Shown: positions 36,001 to 46,651, counted from the stretch's first letter. The stretch is DNA of 64,000 nucleotides from Asterias rubens (GCF_902459465.1 NC_047065.1:5204309-5268308), one strand, 5' to 3'. Notes: generated from the sequence alone by a model not told the origin. Program-made: numbers and translations.

Positions 36001-39000
36001 TCAGTGCTTATTGAACATCAGTGTAATGGTAAAAACAAATCTTCATTCCCGATGCAAAACTATTGTAGTATACACATATTGACTGGCAATGAGGTAACTA
36101 GTGTACGTCTATTCCCCCGAGGGACTTTGAGTGACCATAAGAAGGACCTACTTTCCGAGGCCGAAGGGCGAGGGAAATAGTCCCCTCTCCTGGACACTCA
36201 CAGGCCCAGGGGGGGATAGACGTACACTAGTTACCAAATTGTGCCAGTCAATATGTGTTTTATAACACAGCTCGGTTTTAAATGTGAAATAAGAACAGAA
36301 ATCTGGAAAAGAAAGGACATTTTGTAGTTGCTGTTCACGGTTCAAGTCAAAAGAGGGCGCTGTGCCGGGCACTATTTTCAAAGACTAGTGCCCGCTCGGG
36401 AACTAGTTCCCGCAAACACACGCGTGCGAGCACTAGACTAGTTCATCCCCTGTGACTGTGTTTCAGCCAACCAGAATACAGACCAAGCAAGAGGTGTGTT
36501 ATAACATCTATTAAATCGTTGCGTACCCACTGCTATAACACATAGGATTCAAACTGCCACTAGCCACCGGGCTAGTTCGGTGGTCTATAGTGGTAAGACA
36601 TCTGCTCTAGCAACGCAAAGGTAGGGGGTTTGAATCCCACCCAAGTGGTTTGCCCGTGGGATTTTTTTCTTCTTCAAATAACTCTGGAAAGTACTTGGAA
36701 TGCAACTTGGATACTCTTGAATACTCTTGGAATGCAACACAAAGCATGTTCATTACAGTACTTAGTATACAGCTCTTAAAGGCAGTGGACACTATTGGTA
36801 TTACTCAAAACAATTATTAGCATAAAACATTACTTGGTAACGAGTAATGGGGAGAGGTTGATGGTCCCAAACATTGTGAGAAACGGCTCCCTCAGAAGTA
36901 ACGTAGTTTACGAGAAAGAAGTAATTTGACATTAATTTGATTTCGAGACCTCAGAATTAGATTTTGAGGTCTCGAAATCAAACAAAAGCACACAACTTAG
37001 TGTGACAAGGGTGTTTGTTCTTTCATCAATATCTCGCAACTTGGACGACCAATTGAGCTCAAATTTTCACAGTTTTGTTATTTTATGCTTTGGTTGAGAT
37101 ACATCAAGTGAGACGACTGGTCTTTGACAATTACAAAAGGTGTCCGGTACCTTTAAAGCACATCAATTAGGGAAAAAAAACAACTTATAATCTTTATCCC
37201 CGATGCAGAATAAAACATCTATGAAATGAGAACCAAAAACCATGACTGACCAGCTACTGCACAAGCCTCCTCCCATTCCTCCTTGTTGCATAACAGTCCA
37301 GCGTGGTACTTCCCTGTTGAGATGCCTTGGGCACCGGTCAGTGTAGCCATGTCTAGTACAATGTCTGCCTTTAGATCCTTCACTGCATAGGCAACCTACA
37401 GGGGAAAAGAGAAGACTTTTGCATTAAAGGCAGTGGACACTATTGGTAATTACTCAAAATAATTATTGGCATAAAACCTTTCTTGGTGACGAGTAATGGG
37501 GAGAGGTGGATGGTATAAAACAAAGTGAGAAACGGCTCCCTCTGAAGTGCCATAGTTTTCGAAAGAAGTAATTTTCCACGAATTTGATTTCGAGACCTCA
37601 GGTTTAGAACTTGAGGTCTCGAAATCATCCATCCAAACGCAAACAACTTCGTGTGACAAGGTTTTTTTTCTTTCATTATTATCTCGCAACTTCGATGACC
37701 GATTGCGCTCAAATTTTCACAGGTTTGTTATTTTATGCATATGTTGAGATACACCAACTGTGAAGGCTAGTCTTTGACAATTACCAATAGTGTCCACTGC
37801 CTTTAAAAAACAAAAAAGTTACTAGAGCAGGATCTGAACTTGCAACCCCCGATTAACGTGCCGGCGCTCTACCAACTGAGCTATCAAGCTTTATGTTGGA
37901 AAACCCCTTTTGTTCGGATGAGCCAGTCAGAAGACCTTTCAACTTAAAAACGAAAATTTTTGCATGAGTCATATGCCTGTGTTTTTTTGTTATGGTTTTT
38001 CTTCTTGACACACATTGGAGTATGGGTAACACACAACAAAAAATGCATAACATCTACATTAATGGCACGCAGAACCAAAATTATAACCTTTATTCCCAAC
38101 ACAAGATTTCAAAAGATGGTGTTCAGATTGGTAGAGAAGAAATCCTCCGAAATCTAAGAAACACCAAGGGTTTTTAGATATAACTTTACTCACCCCATCA
38201 CCAAGCACCAAGCGTCCCTCTGCATCGGTATTGTTGATTTCTACTGATCTAAAGGAGGTAACCCAAAACATAGAGAACAATTGTATAATGTATAGTAATG
38301 TGAATGACCCAAATGTTTGGATGTGTGGCCCAAGCTCGCTGAATTCTTCGGAATATTTTCTACTTGGTGTTTATCTTGGTTTTAAAAGTCATACTGTGCA
38401 ATATTGAGCCTTCTATATGGTTTTCTCGTGATGATTTATGTGAAATTATTAAATAATTTATTTATTGAATTTGTTTGCGTATTGGCCAAAATGTGCGCAT
38501 ATTGGCACACATTTTCATGCATATCGGCCCGACACACAAGCTTGAGCATCATGAGAACCTTTGGTATGTATACCCTGTACGCACCTTCCAGAGTACAGGA
38601 TGTGAATATCATCTGGTCGGGTAGCTAGTGGTCCTACAGCATTCTCAGCAAGGCAGATTATAGCATGAAGGTTCTCCTTAAAACCCTGTCAGTAAACAGT
38701 CAAGTTATAATAAGATTATAAGATCTCAAGTCTAATAACAGTAATAGTATAATAGTGGCTTCTTATATAGCGTTCAAATCTAGCCCTCAGTGACGCTCAT
38801 GGCGCTTGTACATTATTACCCCTGGTCACTGGGCCATTTATTTTATTCCTCAGACCATCTCAGCTCCCTGGGGAGTATACATCCTGTGCTGCCAAGTATG
38901 TAGTGCACTAAGCTAAATCGATAACAAGAACCATCTCTGCGGCCCTCGCAGGTCCCTGCTGAAGAGAAGCATTGACAGTCAAGTGTCTTGATCAAGAACA

Positions 39001-42000
39001 CAATTGTCATGACCGGGATTCGAACCCACACCCTGATGACTAAGCAACCAGAAGTTGAATTTGATGCTCTCAACCACTCATCCATGACACCCCACAAAGT
39101 CTTGCTTGGTGTAGGAAGAAACAACATGTCTAGTTTATGGGAAGACATTTTGGTTCAGAGAAGAATCGGGATGAGATATTCTTTGGTCTTGATACAGATA
39201 AGAGTCATTGCTGACCAAAACAATTTTGGGGGGTTTAACAAAGACAAATTTACTAGAACCGGATTTAAAGGCAGTGGACACTATTAGTAATTACCTAAAA
39301 TAATTATTAGCATAAAACCTTACTTGGTAATGGGTAATGGGGAGAGGTTGATAGTATAAAACATTGTGAGAAACGGCTCCCTCTGAAGTAACATAGTTTT
39401 CGAGAAAGAAGTAATTTTCCACGATTTTGATTTTGAGACCTCAAGATTAGAATTTGAGGTCTCGAAATCAAGCATCTAAAAGCACACAACTTCGTGTGAC
39501 AAGGGTGTTTTTTCTTTCATAGTTATCTTGGAACTCCGACGACCAATCGAGCTCAAATTTTCACAGGTTTGTAATTTTATGCATATGTTGAGATACACCA
39601 AGTGAGAAGACTGGTCTTTGACAATTACCAATAGTGTCCATTGTCTTTAAACCAACGACCTCTGGATAAACATGTCGGCGCTCTACCAACGGGGCTATCT
39701 AGCCCTACGTTGGCGGTCTCCCTATTTTGTCAATATCTTTGTTCGGGGTTGCCAGTAGGAAGTCATTCAACAATCAGCTGCCTTGTAGCAAAGACCACAC
39801 CCAAATTTAAAAACAACCTGGGAAGCAGCAGTTAGAACATCAGCTTAAGGGGATGGAACTATTGATTTCAGACATGAAATATTGTGGCTAATTAATATAC
39901 AATTGTTTAAGTGAAACATGATGATGTTTACCAGTTTGACAGCAGATGCAAAGGCTCCCAGCACCCCTGCAGCACCGCCGCAATCTCTCTTCATACCAGG
40001 CATGGCGGTCTGGGGAAAATAAATGCAACAAATACAGAAGGACATTTTACTCATTGCATACTTAAAAGGCAGATTTTTTGCCATATATCAACAAATATAC
40101 CACCTTTTGAAATTGGCGGTGTGTAGAGTCTTTTATTCCTATCTGAAAGCACACAAATTCGTCCAACAAGGGTGTTTTTTTCTCTCATCATTTTCTCCCA
40201 ACTTCGATGACCAATTTAGCTCAAATTTTCACAGGTTTGTTATTTTATGCATATGTTGGGATACACCAAGTGAGAAGACTGGTCTTTGATAATTACCAAA
40301 CATAACCTTCCCTTAAAAAGAAAATGATTGAATGCATTTTCAATGAACAACTCAACTATAAATCCTGTCTTCCCAGATTTATTCCCTCGCATCTCTTGGC
40401 ATTTCTACTTTCATAAATTTTCAACATGGGGTTTTTGACAGTAAAAAGCATAGATTATGTAAGATTGTCAAATGAAAGAAAAAGTTAAAAATTACCTGAC
40501 AAGGCCGAGGATCGACTCATTTGGCTTGATCACATCCCAAATATGGAAGGCCATTTTTACAATTTTGCATAATTAGGCCAATTCAATGTGTCAGCAAATC
40601 AAGCACTTGCAGAAAAAAACCCATCTAAATCAAAACTCTGTTGGCAAATTCAAAATTGTTGGTTTGCTGGTCGAGTATCCATTGTGTTTCATTCAAAGTT
40701 GTAGTCAAGATTAGTAGAGCTGACAAAATAGTTGCAATAGTCTTATTTTATTTGTCCACCATGCGTGTTATTCAACTCACCTTCCCTTTAATTGATAAGC
40801 CACCGGTGTCATAGACAATGCCCTTGCCAACCCACGCTATTGTCTGAGTTGCAGACGCTGGCTTATGGCTAAGTACAGCCATAGCCGGCGGGTTAGCCGC
40901 TGCCTTTCCAACCCCATAGATACCTAGTGGACATACAAACATCAGGGTACAAATCAACTAATCATCATCATTCTACAGTCAAGCCTCATTATAAACAGCA
41001 TTGTTGTAAAGAGGTTCTGCTTATACATGTACATGTTATAAACAGTACATTCTGAAGTCCTGAATCTCATTTCTGCTTTGTGTTCCTTTGTTTTGCTGTC
41101 CTCTTATACAATGTAAAGAGGTTCTGCTTATAAAGAGTACATTCTGAAGTCCTGAATCTCATTTCTGCTTAGTGTTTCTTTGTTTTGCTGTCCTCTTATA
41201 CAATGTAAAGACGTTCTGCTTATAAAGAGTACATTCTGAAGTCCTGAATCTCATTTCTGCTTAGTGTTTCTTTGTTTTGCTGTCCTCTTATACAATGTAA
41301 AGAGGTTCTGCTTATAAAGAGTACATTCTGAAGTCCTAAATCTCATTTCTGCTTTGCATTTCTTTGTTTTGCTGTCCTCTTTATAAACAATGTTCCTGTT
41401 TAACAACTTTCCTGTTATACAGAGGTTCTGCTTATAAAGAGTACATTCTGAAGTCCTGAATCTCATTTCTGCTTTGTGTTCCTTTGTTTTGCTGTCCTCT
41501 TATAAAGAGGTTCCAGTGTTCTCCACAGACTTTTTTTTTTAGGAGGGCGGCATGACATAATCAAAATGCATAAAAAATCTGCACGATGTGATTGGCCGTT
41601 GATAGACTCCAACACAATACGCACATTCACAATCTAAGTTTGTGAACGTGCGTATTGTGTTGGAGTCTATCAACCACCAATCACAGCGTGCGGATTGTTT
41701 ATGCACTGTGCATGCAGTAGGTATTTCCATGTATCGACGTCGACGGTGTGCGTGGTGTGTGTCATATGAACCATGTGGCCGTCTGTACATCATGTTTTAA
41801 CGTTTGTTTATGACCGCATTTCTGATGCTGTAGTTTTGAAGTCGGTTTTGGCTTGTCAGGTACTTGTTTGATCTTATTAAATGCAGTCTAAAAATAGTCT
41901 CTCTGTCCTTTTTTTGGCAGGGCGGCCAATCATTTTAGCAGGGCGGCCTAAATTTTAGGAGGGCGATCCAATTTACGTGTGTGGAGAACACTGAGGTTCT

Positions 42001-45000
42001 GCGTATAAAAAAAGAGTACATTCTGAAGTCCTGAATCTCATTTCTGCTTTGTGTTCCTTTGTTTTGCTGTCCTCTTATACAATGTAAAGAGGTTCTGCTT
42101 ATAAAGAGTACATTCTGAAGTCCTGAATCTCATTTCTGCTTAGTGTTTCTTTGTTTTGCTGTCCCCTTATAAAGAGGTCCTGCTTACAAAGAGTACATTC
42201 TGAAGTCCTGAATCTCATTTCTGCTTTGTGTTCCTTTGTTTTGCTGTCCTCTTATACAATGTAAAGAGGTTCTGCTTATAAAGAGTACATTCTGAAGTCC
42301 TGAATCTCATTTCTGCTTTGTGTTCCTTTGTTTTGCTGTCCTCTTATACAATGTAAAGAGGTTCTGCTTATAAAGAGTACATTCTGAAGTCCTGAATCTC
42401 ATTTCTGCTTAGTGTTTCTTTGTTTTGCTGTCCCCTTATAAAGAGGTCCTGCTTACAAAGAGTACATTCTGAAGTCCTGAATCTCATTTCTGCTTTGTGT
42501 TCCTTTGTTTTGCTGTCCTCTTATACAATGTAAAGAGGTTCTGCTTATAAAGAGTACATTCTGAAGTCCTGAATCTCATTTCTGCTTTGCGTTCCTTTGT
42601 TTTGCTGTCCCCTTATAAAGAGGTTCTGCTTACAAAGAGGTAATTTGGCCATTCCCAGTGTTGTTGTTTTAATGAGAGTTGTCCGTACACGTAAATGCAC
42701 AACAAGTCCCTTTGTATAATTAAGGCCAACCTATAACGCACTACAAGAAAGAAAGTAGGCGTACGTTGGAGGCCTCTGGGACTGTTCTGTTTTGCTTCTT
42801 GCAACCATAGCTAATACTTGTCTCCCCTCCAAAAAACAGCTAGAGATCGAGTGACAGCAAGGAACCCCCCCCCCCCAGTCCGATACTTAGTTCTTATAAC
42901 AGCAAGTCAGTCTTTTTCTTGATAAGGACTCATTTCTGTAAAGGGAAACATACATTTGGAATCAAGGCAATGCCCATGGACACATTACATTATCATACTG
43001 CCACCGTCTTGGCCCTAAATTATTTCCTTTCCTCTGCTTCCCCCCCCCCTCCCAACCCCAACAAAAATGTTTGGTTCAGCCACTGCTGTGATGCATCAGG
43101 CCTTCTTACTCTCAAAATTGGCCTATACAAGTGCCATATTGCCTGTTTTACCTCCAAATCCTTGTTTATCCAGATCTTCACCCCTGATGATGAATGGTAC
43201 GATACCAAGCTCTTTGCCCACTCTATGCACCTCCTTTTAAATAAAGCACAAACACAAGTATTTGAAACACATAGGCCGAAACTATGCTGTCAAAGATATA
43301 TCGTTGAACTGGTCATTGAAGGAAATATTAAATAGGATTTGAGGCATTGCATGGTGAGGTATATATTTGGTTTGCGTTTACACCATGTGTGTGTGTGTAT
43401 CTACTTGCCAGGTAGAGTTTTTTCTTAGAGAACTGTCTTGCTTTATTCTACTAACACGGAGTGGATGTGCGGGACGTTCGGGAGACTTCTCAGTTCTGAA
43501 AAGAACTGTCCTTCTTAAAGGAAATATTGTTTCACCGTTCCCTACAGCACCTCACACAATCAAATTGTATGTGGATTGGGTTTTTCAGTCCCTACCTGGC
43601 TGCGAGGGTTTTCCCTGTAAAGGTTTTACCTCCCATGTCTAAAACTGAAATTCTTCATTGTCTTTCTACAAAACATTAAAGTGATTGTGATGATTCCATT
43701 CGGATGATTTGCGGACTGCATAGATCAGATTGAGAATTGAGACTCAAAGTTATCGATTTTGGTACCTGTAGGAAATGGTCAGTATTCATTTCATTACAAG
43801 GCGTGTCGACAATCCGTGCAGATTGACGCACAGCGTCTGCAGTGACAGCGAGGGTCTGGATGTCTCCGTCGGTCAGAGGCTTACTGCTGTTCTCTCCCAC
43901 CAGGATAAACTCGATGGTTACGACCCGCGTGCTGGACCCCTTAGATCCAAGCCGACGTGAGAAGAGTGGATAGGCTCTGGCCGCTGCGCAGGCCGACGCA
44001 AACACGCAGCTTCGTTCACACACGATCTGTTGAAAAAAAGAATACCAGCAACTAGACTTGAGGAAATCAGTTGGTGAAACCAATATTATTTTGGAAGATC
44101 TGTAGAAAAAGAATATCGGCAACCTAAACTTGAGGAAGTTAGTTGGAGAAATCAATATTTTGTTGGAATAGCTTAACACTACTCTGGGCCCAATTTCATG
44201 GCTCTGGTTACCGCCGAATTATGTGCTTGCGATCACCATTCTTCGCTTACAGAGCAAGTACCTAGTTCCTGTGCTAGCTAACAGCGAAGAATGCATAGAA
44301 ATGTGGACTACGCATGCTCACAAGTATAAACTCCCTGCTAACCTGGGAAAATGTGTTGCAGCTATTTCTTTGCTTATGGTAAGTGGATCCATGAAATTGG
44401 GCCCAGATCCCTTGGCCGCCAGAAATTGTTTCCAATGCACGAGACCACACAGCCATGTCATGATACTGAGCAGTGACCTAAATAGAAATTTTCACTGGGG
44501 AGGGGGGAGGGGGAGCTATTGGATTGCTATATAATGTATCGAACCATTTATCTTTTGGTGTGGGGGAGCAGGGGACAGGGGCACTTGCCCCCCCCCCCCC
44601 CCCTCCACTGAAACTGAGAAAAACAAATCTTTCAAACTTTCAGATCGGTTGAATATACAAACCACAATGCACTCCTTGGCCATGCCTGGTAGGCCATTTT
44701 TGACCAGCTTGGTGACAGCGTGGGCCCGTGATGGTGTGTTGTGCCGGCTCGCTTTGAGGGGCAAGGCTGCGATTGTGGCATTGTTGACCCACAAGGAGAC
44801 AGAGTCCGTTGGCGATGGGTGCAGACTGTCAACGCCCACCTTAAACGTCTGTTGAGTGACAGAGATAGAAAATAGTAGGAATAAAAAATAAAAAAAATTC
44901 AAACTGCCTCTAGCTACCGGGCAATCTCTGTGGTCTAGTTGGTAAGACATCTGTGGCCGATTTCACAAAGAGCTAAGGAAGATTGATCTAAACCACAAAT

Positions 45001-45952
45001 CAATCATAGTTAGTTGCTTAGTAAAGTGGGAAGTCACAATGCAAATCACTATGGTGACACTGACAATTTGTCTTACGAAGGATTGTATTGCTTTGCCCTG
45101 CTCTAGATTGGCAAAGGTTGTGGGTTCGAATCCTATCCCTGAGTAATATGCCTGTGATTGCAATTCAATCACGACATCATCCGCTGACCCTCTGTGCTGG
45201 GTGGAGCGAGGCTTCTAACATGCATGGTCACTTTATTATGTATCCGCTCTGCCCGCACCCTGGTCGGCCCGTATCCGCTCTGCCCGCACCCTGGTCGGCC
45301 CATAATATGTGAGTGATAATATAAATACACTATTTTGTTTATTAATTAAAATTATTATTATTTTTTTTTAGCGGCATTAATAAAACATCAACAATCATGT
45401 CAATTTTGTTCCCAAACTTATAAAATCTGGGGCTACTTTGTCTGTGGGGATTACTTTGTCAGGGGCGACTTTGCTAGCTAGGCCTAGGGGGCGACATTTG
45501 TAACTGTTGTTAATTTAAGGGGGCGACTTTGTAACAATCTGGGGCGAGCCGTTCAGACTCAGGGGGGCGACGTTGCAGGGGGCGACTTTGTTAGGGGCGA
45601 GCTGACAAGCCCCCCCCCCCATGCAATCCAAGGTATCCATTATGCATTGCATGCCATTTTTTATTAATACAAATAAATAATTGTAAAGATTGAACACTAC
45701 TGTAGTACTGTACAGTGTAGTACTAAAACATGACTAAGTTAAAGTAGTTAAGTTAGTAACTAGTCACTGGCGGGTCGACCTTGGAAATACTGGCTGATTT
45801 ACCTCTTGTGTCACTCTCGGCTCCAACTTTGAGCGGACTGCTTCATAACTGATTGCTGTCAGGTGTGACAGCTGTCCAAGAATCAAAACCGACCGAGATC
45901 TTGGGTCAGAAACGCTGTTCCCGGAAGAAAATTGTAGAACAACATTCGCCAT
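33068..45952 (-). CDS. NPEPL1: Probable aminopeptidase NPEPL1 (peptidase family M17)
   Basis: Twelve coding exons on the minus strand, in transcript order: 45803-45952, 44663-44848, 43766-44026, 43152-43233, 40781-40923, 39932-40009, 38585-38685, 38194-38248, 37251-37395, 34737-34837, 33915-34025, 33068-33226. All phases agree, giving 523 residues, the length I recall for human NPEPL1. M17 enzymes are two-metal aminopeptidases that remove N-terminal residues, usually as hexamers. Every catalytic and metal ligand position is present with a constant +10 offset from bovine lens leucine aminopeptidase: Lys260 and Asp265 (GKGIVYDTGG), Lys272, Asp283 (MKRDCGG), Asp342, Glu344 and Arg346 (NTDAEGR). 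The N-terminus MANVVLQF and C-terminus ending SKKIRLV match the NPEPL1 subfamily rather than LAP3. The ATG at 45950-45952 is chosen because the family starts MANV. Introns are packed with repeats. Substrate is inferred only from family. Confidence 0.98.
33272..33647. mobile_element. TTAA-flanked MITE, family A variant
   Basis: Left end TTAAAGACACTGTACACCTT, right end CGTGTACCTTCCCTTTAA, with TTAA at 33272-33275 and 33644-33647. The terminal repeats differ from the main subfamily (GTACAC for GGACAC) and the centre has AAAAGACTTCTAGAGAG. It is in NPEPL1 intron 11, near exon 12. Confidence 0.83.
34490..34683. mobile_element. Half of a family A MITE
   Basis: Starts TAGACAATGGACACTATTG, with an 11-bp internal duplication of GACACTATTG, and keeps the block through GTGCTTGATTTCGAGA, where it stops at the centre of the usual palindrome. 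The missing half suggests loss at the hairpin centre. It lies about 50 bp from NPEPL1 exon 10. Confidence 0.75.
34888..35712. mobile_element. Family B MITE split by another element
   Basis: The outer ends are GGCCCAATTTCATAGAGCTG (34888) and ...CAGCTCCATGAAACTGGGCC (35712). The expected internal run TTGGTAATCCTG-TTTTATCAAGG is broken between 35050 and 35644 by the element at 35051-35643. Without the insert the length would be about 230 bp, like the other copies. NPEPL1 intron 9. Confidence 0.85.
35051..35643. mobile_element. GGGCGG-ended inverted-repeat element, 593 bp
   Basis: Ends GGGCGGGTTGCAATAAAACG and ...GACCGCTTGGTGCAATCCGCCC. Inside are many TTAGTC/GACTAA and GCCGGCTA motifs in both orientations. 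It is inserted inside the family B MITE, so it is younger than that copy. There is no coding capacity. Confidence 0.78.
36062..36265. mobile_element. Inverted-repeat MITE, about 200 bp
   Basis: CACATATTGACTGGCAATG...AACTAGTGTACGTCTATTCC pairs with GGGATAGACGTACACTAGTT...GTGCCAGTCAATATGTG. The centre holds CTTTCCGAGGCCGAAGGGCG. NPEPL1 intron 9. Confidence 0.82.
36567..36770 (+). mobile_element. tRNA-derived SINE (TGGTCTA-type head)
   Basis: Head with GTGGTCTATAGTGGTAAGAC (A-box) and GGGGGTTTGAATCCCACCC (B-box), then a body with AACTCTGGAAAGTACTTGG and AGTACTTAGTATACAGCTC. The next family A MITE begins a few bases later at 36776. Confidence 0.7.
36776..37156. mobile_element. TTAA-flanked MITE, family A
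   Basis: TTAAAGGCAGTGGACACTAT at the left, GGTGTCCGGTACCTTTAA at the right. TTAA is at 36776-36779 and 37153-37156. The centre is a TTCGAGACCTCAGAATT palindrome. The two ends belong to different subfamilies (GGACAC and GGTGTCC...GGTACC), which could mean recombination between copies. Confidence 0.83.
37424..37806. mobile_element. TTAA-flanked MITE, family A
   Basis: TTAA at 37424-37427 and 37803-37806, ends TTAAAGGCAGTGGACACTAT and ...GTGTCCACTGCCTTTAA. It begins only 28 bp from the 5' edge of NPEPL1 exon 9 (37395). The polypyrimidine tract and AG lie in that gap, so the insert replaces the usual branch-point zone. Confidence 0.9.
37812..37892 (-). mobile_element. tRNA-derived SINE head (TAGCTCAGTTGG type)
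   Basis: On the minus strand: AGCTTGATAGCTCAGTTGGT (a perfect A-box), AGAGCGCCGGCACGTTAATC, then GGTTGCAAGTTCAGATCC (B-box). The acceptor stem does not pair well (AGCTTGA against CTGCTCT), so it is a SINE head rather than a tRNA gene. A sister copy is at 39655-39712. Confidence 0.65.
38735..39092 (-). mobile_element. Full tRNA-derived SINE
   Basis: Minus-strand order: the head 39092-39008 with TCATGGATGAGTGGTTGAGA (A-box) and GTGGGTTCGAATCCCGGTC (B-box); a body with GTCAATGCTTCTCTTCAGC, GCAGAGATGGTTCTTG and AATAAATGGCCCAGTGACC; then CGCTATATAAGAAGCCACT and a short ATT-rich tail. The first and last seven bases of the head (GTCATGG/CCGGTCATGAC) can pair. A truncated copy of the same body is at 50028-50190. 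NPEPL1 intron 6. Confidence 0.8.
39265..39650. mobile_element. TTAA-flanked MITE, family A
   Basis: Ends TTAAAGGCAGTGGACACTAT and ...AGTGTCCATTGTCTTTAA, with TTAA at 39265-39268 and 39647-39650. It directly abuts the tRNA-like SINE head at 39655. Confidence 0.88.
39655..39712 (-). mobile_element. tRNA-derived SINE head
   Basis: Minus strand: GGGCTAGATAGCCCCGTTGG, TAGAGCGCCGACATGTTTAT, then CCAGAGGTCGTTGG. It is a diverged sister of 37812-37892 with the B-box mostly lost where the MITE begins. Confidence 0.55.
40120..40316. mobile_element. Truncated family A MITE
   Basis: The right half only: TCTGAAAGCACACAAATTCG, then CAACAAGGGTGTTTTTTTCTC, ACTTCGATGACCAATTTAGC and a final ACATAACCTTCCCTTAA. 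It belongs to the GTACAC-type subfamily. NPEPL1 intron 5. Confidence 0.7.
40990..42650 (+). repeat. 92-bp minisatellite in NPEPL1 intron 4
   Basis: About twelve head-to-tail units carrying GTACATTCTGAAGTCCTGAA, TCTCATTTCTGCTT and GTTTTGCTGTCCTCTTATA. Clear unit starts at 41121, 41213 and 41305 give a 92-bp period. Some units are shortened by loss of the ACAATGTAAAGAG segment. The array is interrupted by the transposon at 41514-41993 and continues in the same phase on the other side. Confidence 0.93.
41514..41993. mobile_element. 480-bp hAT-like element inside the minisatellite
   Basis: Terminal inverted repeats CAGTGTTCTCCACAGACTTT and its partner ACGTGTGTGGAGAACACTG. AGGTTC is duplicated at 41508-41513 and 41994-41999. 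Inside is a foldback of about 50 bp per arm (GATAGACTCCAACACAATAC and its reverse complement) and GGAGGGCGG/GCAGGGCGGCC motifs near the ends. CAGTG termini suit the hAT superfamily, which normally makes 8-bp duplications; only 6 bp are visible here. Non-autonomous. Confidence 0.88.
44187..44403. mobile_element. GGCCCAAT-ended MITE, 'GGCTCTGC' subfamily
   Basis: GGCCCAATTTCATGGCTCTG at the left and GTGGATCCATGAAATTGGGCC at the right, with the internal GCGATCACCATTCTTCGCTT shared with the copy near 22030. NPEPL1 intron 2. Confidence 0.82.
44895..45150 (+). mobile_element. tRNA-derived SINE split by a short insert
   Basis: The left part has GTGGTCTAGTTGGTAAGAC and ATCTG (to ~44953). The right part resumes at ~45099 with CTCTAGATTGGCAAAGGTTG and GGGTTCGAATCC. 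The intervening ~145 bp begins GGCCGATTTCACAAAGAGCT and ends CTTACGAAGGATTG. CTG occurs on both sides. The uninterrupted order is seen at 36567-36770. NPEPL1 intron 1. Confidence 0.72.
45227..45302 (+). repeat. Exact 32-bp direct repeat
   Basis: GTATCCGCTCTGCCCGCACC...CTGGTCGGCCC occurs twice head to tail, from about 45239 and 45271. Confidence 0.85.
45420..45625 (+). repeat. Degenerate GGGGCGACTTTGT repeats
   Basis: Seven or so copies of a short motif close to GGGGGCGACTTTGT at irregular spacing, ending in a run of C. NPEPL1 intron 1. The motif is strongly G-biased on the plus strand. Confidence 0.7.
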
Positions 45953-46030
45953 GTTGATAGTCACAGCGCCCTCAGGAGTCCAAAATAGTTATTTTATTAC
46001 AGAAACTTCCGAAGTGTGACGTCAGATGTT
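45953..46030 (-). promoter_or_regulatory. NPEPL1: NPEPL1 proximal upstream region with CRE palindrome
   Basis: TGACGTCA lies at 46017-46024, 65 bp upstream of the NPEPL1 start codon, and no TATA box is visible between. Its position is typical for a proximal CREB/ATF site. The 5'UTR boundary is unknown. Confidence 0.5.
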
Positions 46031-46651
46031 TACTACTTTTTACTCAGTGCGGCTGACCAAACCAACAAGTAACATAAGGAAAATATTTCCATTCAAATGT
46101 TTTTTTTTGTAAAAGTAGGCCTACATAAAAATAATAACTTTTACTTTTTTTAATAGATTGATTGCTTGATTAAATTCACATTGATTGCTTGATTAGGGGG
46201 CGGGGGGGGGGGGCGGGGGACACAAGATTTTGTTTTACTTCTGCCACTTAATTAAAACTGTTTCCTTTTTGCACTTCTCCTCAAATAACAACTTTTCAGC
46301 GCTCGTGTTTCGTCATTCAAGTTCTTTTTGTATATAATACATAGACACAACTACCCCCGTCTGTAAAGGTCGAACGTGGAATTCTCTCTTGCTTTGCTCT
46401 CTTGGCCGTGTCCGATCTGCATCGTTGTCAATCGACTTCTTGCCGTTTCGAATTCAAGTAATAGGATTTGTTTAAAGATTCGACACGACAGGACAGGAGT
46501 TTGACGTTGGAAATTCATTTTTGAATTCGCCGTGGCACCTGGCACTTTATATAATAATTATGCTGGTTTCGAAAGTCGCGCTCATTTCGTGTCGAATTCA
46601 AATACTTTGAGTTCTCGTTGGCGCGGCATGTGGTTTCAAACGTTCGGAACT

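Noticed and set aside
37812..37892. tRNA gene with TAGCTCAGTTGGT A-box
   Set aside because: The acceptor stem does not pair and a diverged sister copy sits at 39655. SINE-derived.
40990..42650. CRISPR array
   Set aside because: The whole 92-bp unit is repeated, with no unique spacers, and it lies in an animal intron. The same applies to 54934-55860 and 60930-61332.
42919..43335. 138-codon plus-strand ORF
   Set aside because: It is antisense to NPEPL1 exon 4 (43152-43233). The reading in that strand has no domain and the minus-strand exon fits the family exactly.
44638..44662. Longer version of NPEPL1 exon 2
   Set aside because: A donor at 44636-44637 would leave the wrong phase for exon 3. 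The GTG|GTTTGT donor at 44661-44662 keeps phase and reproduces the family sequence CIV-IVCE.
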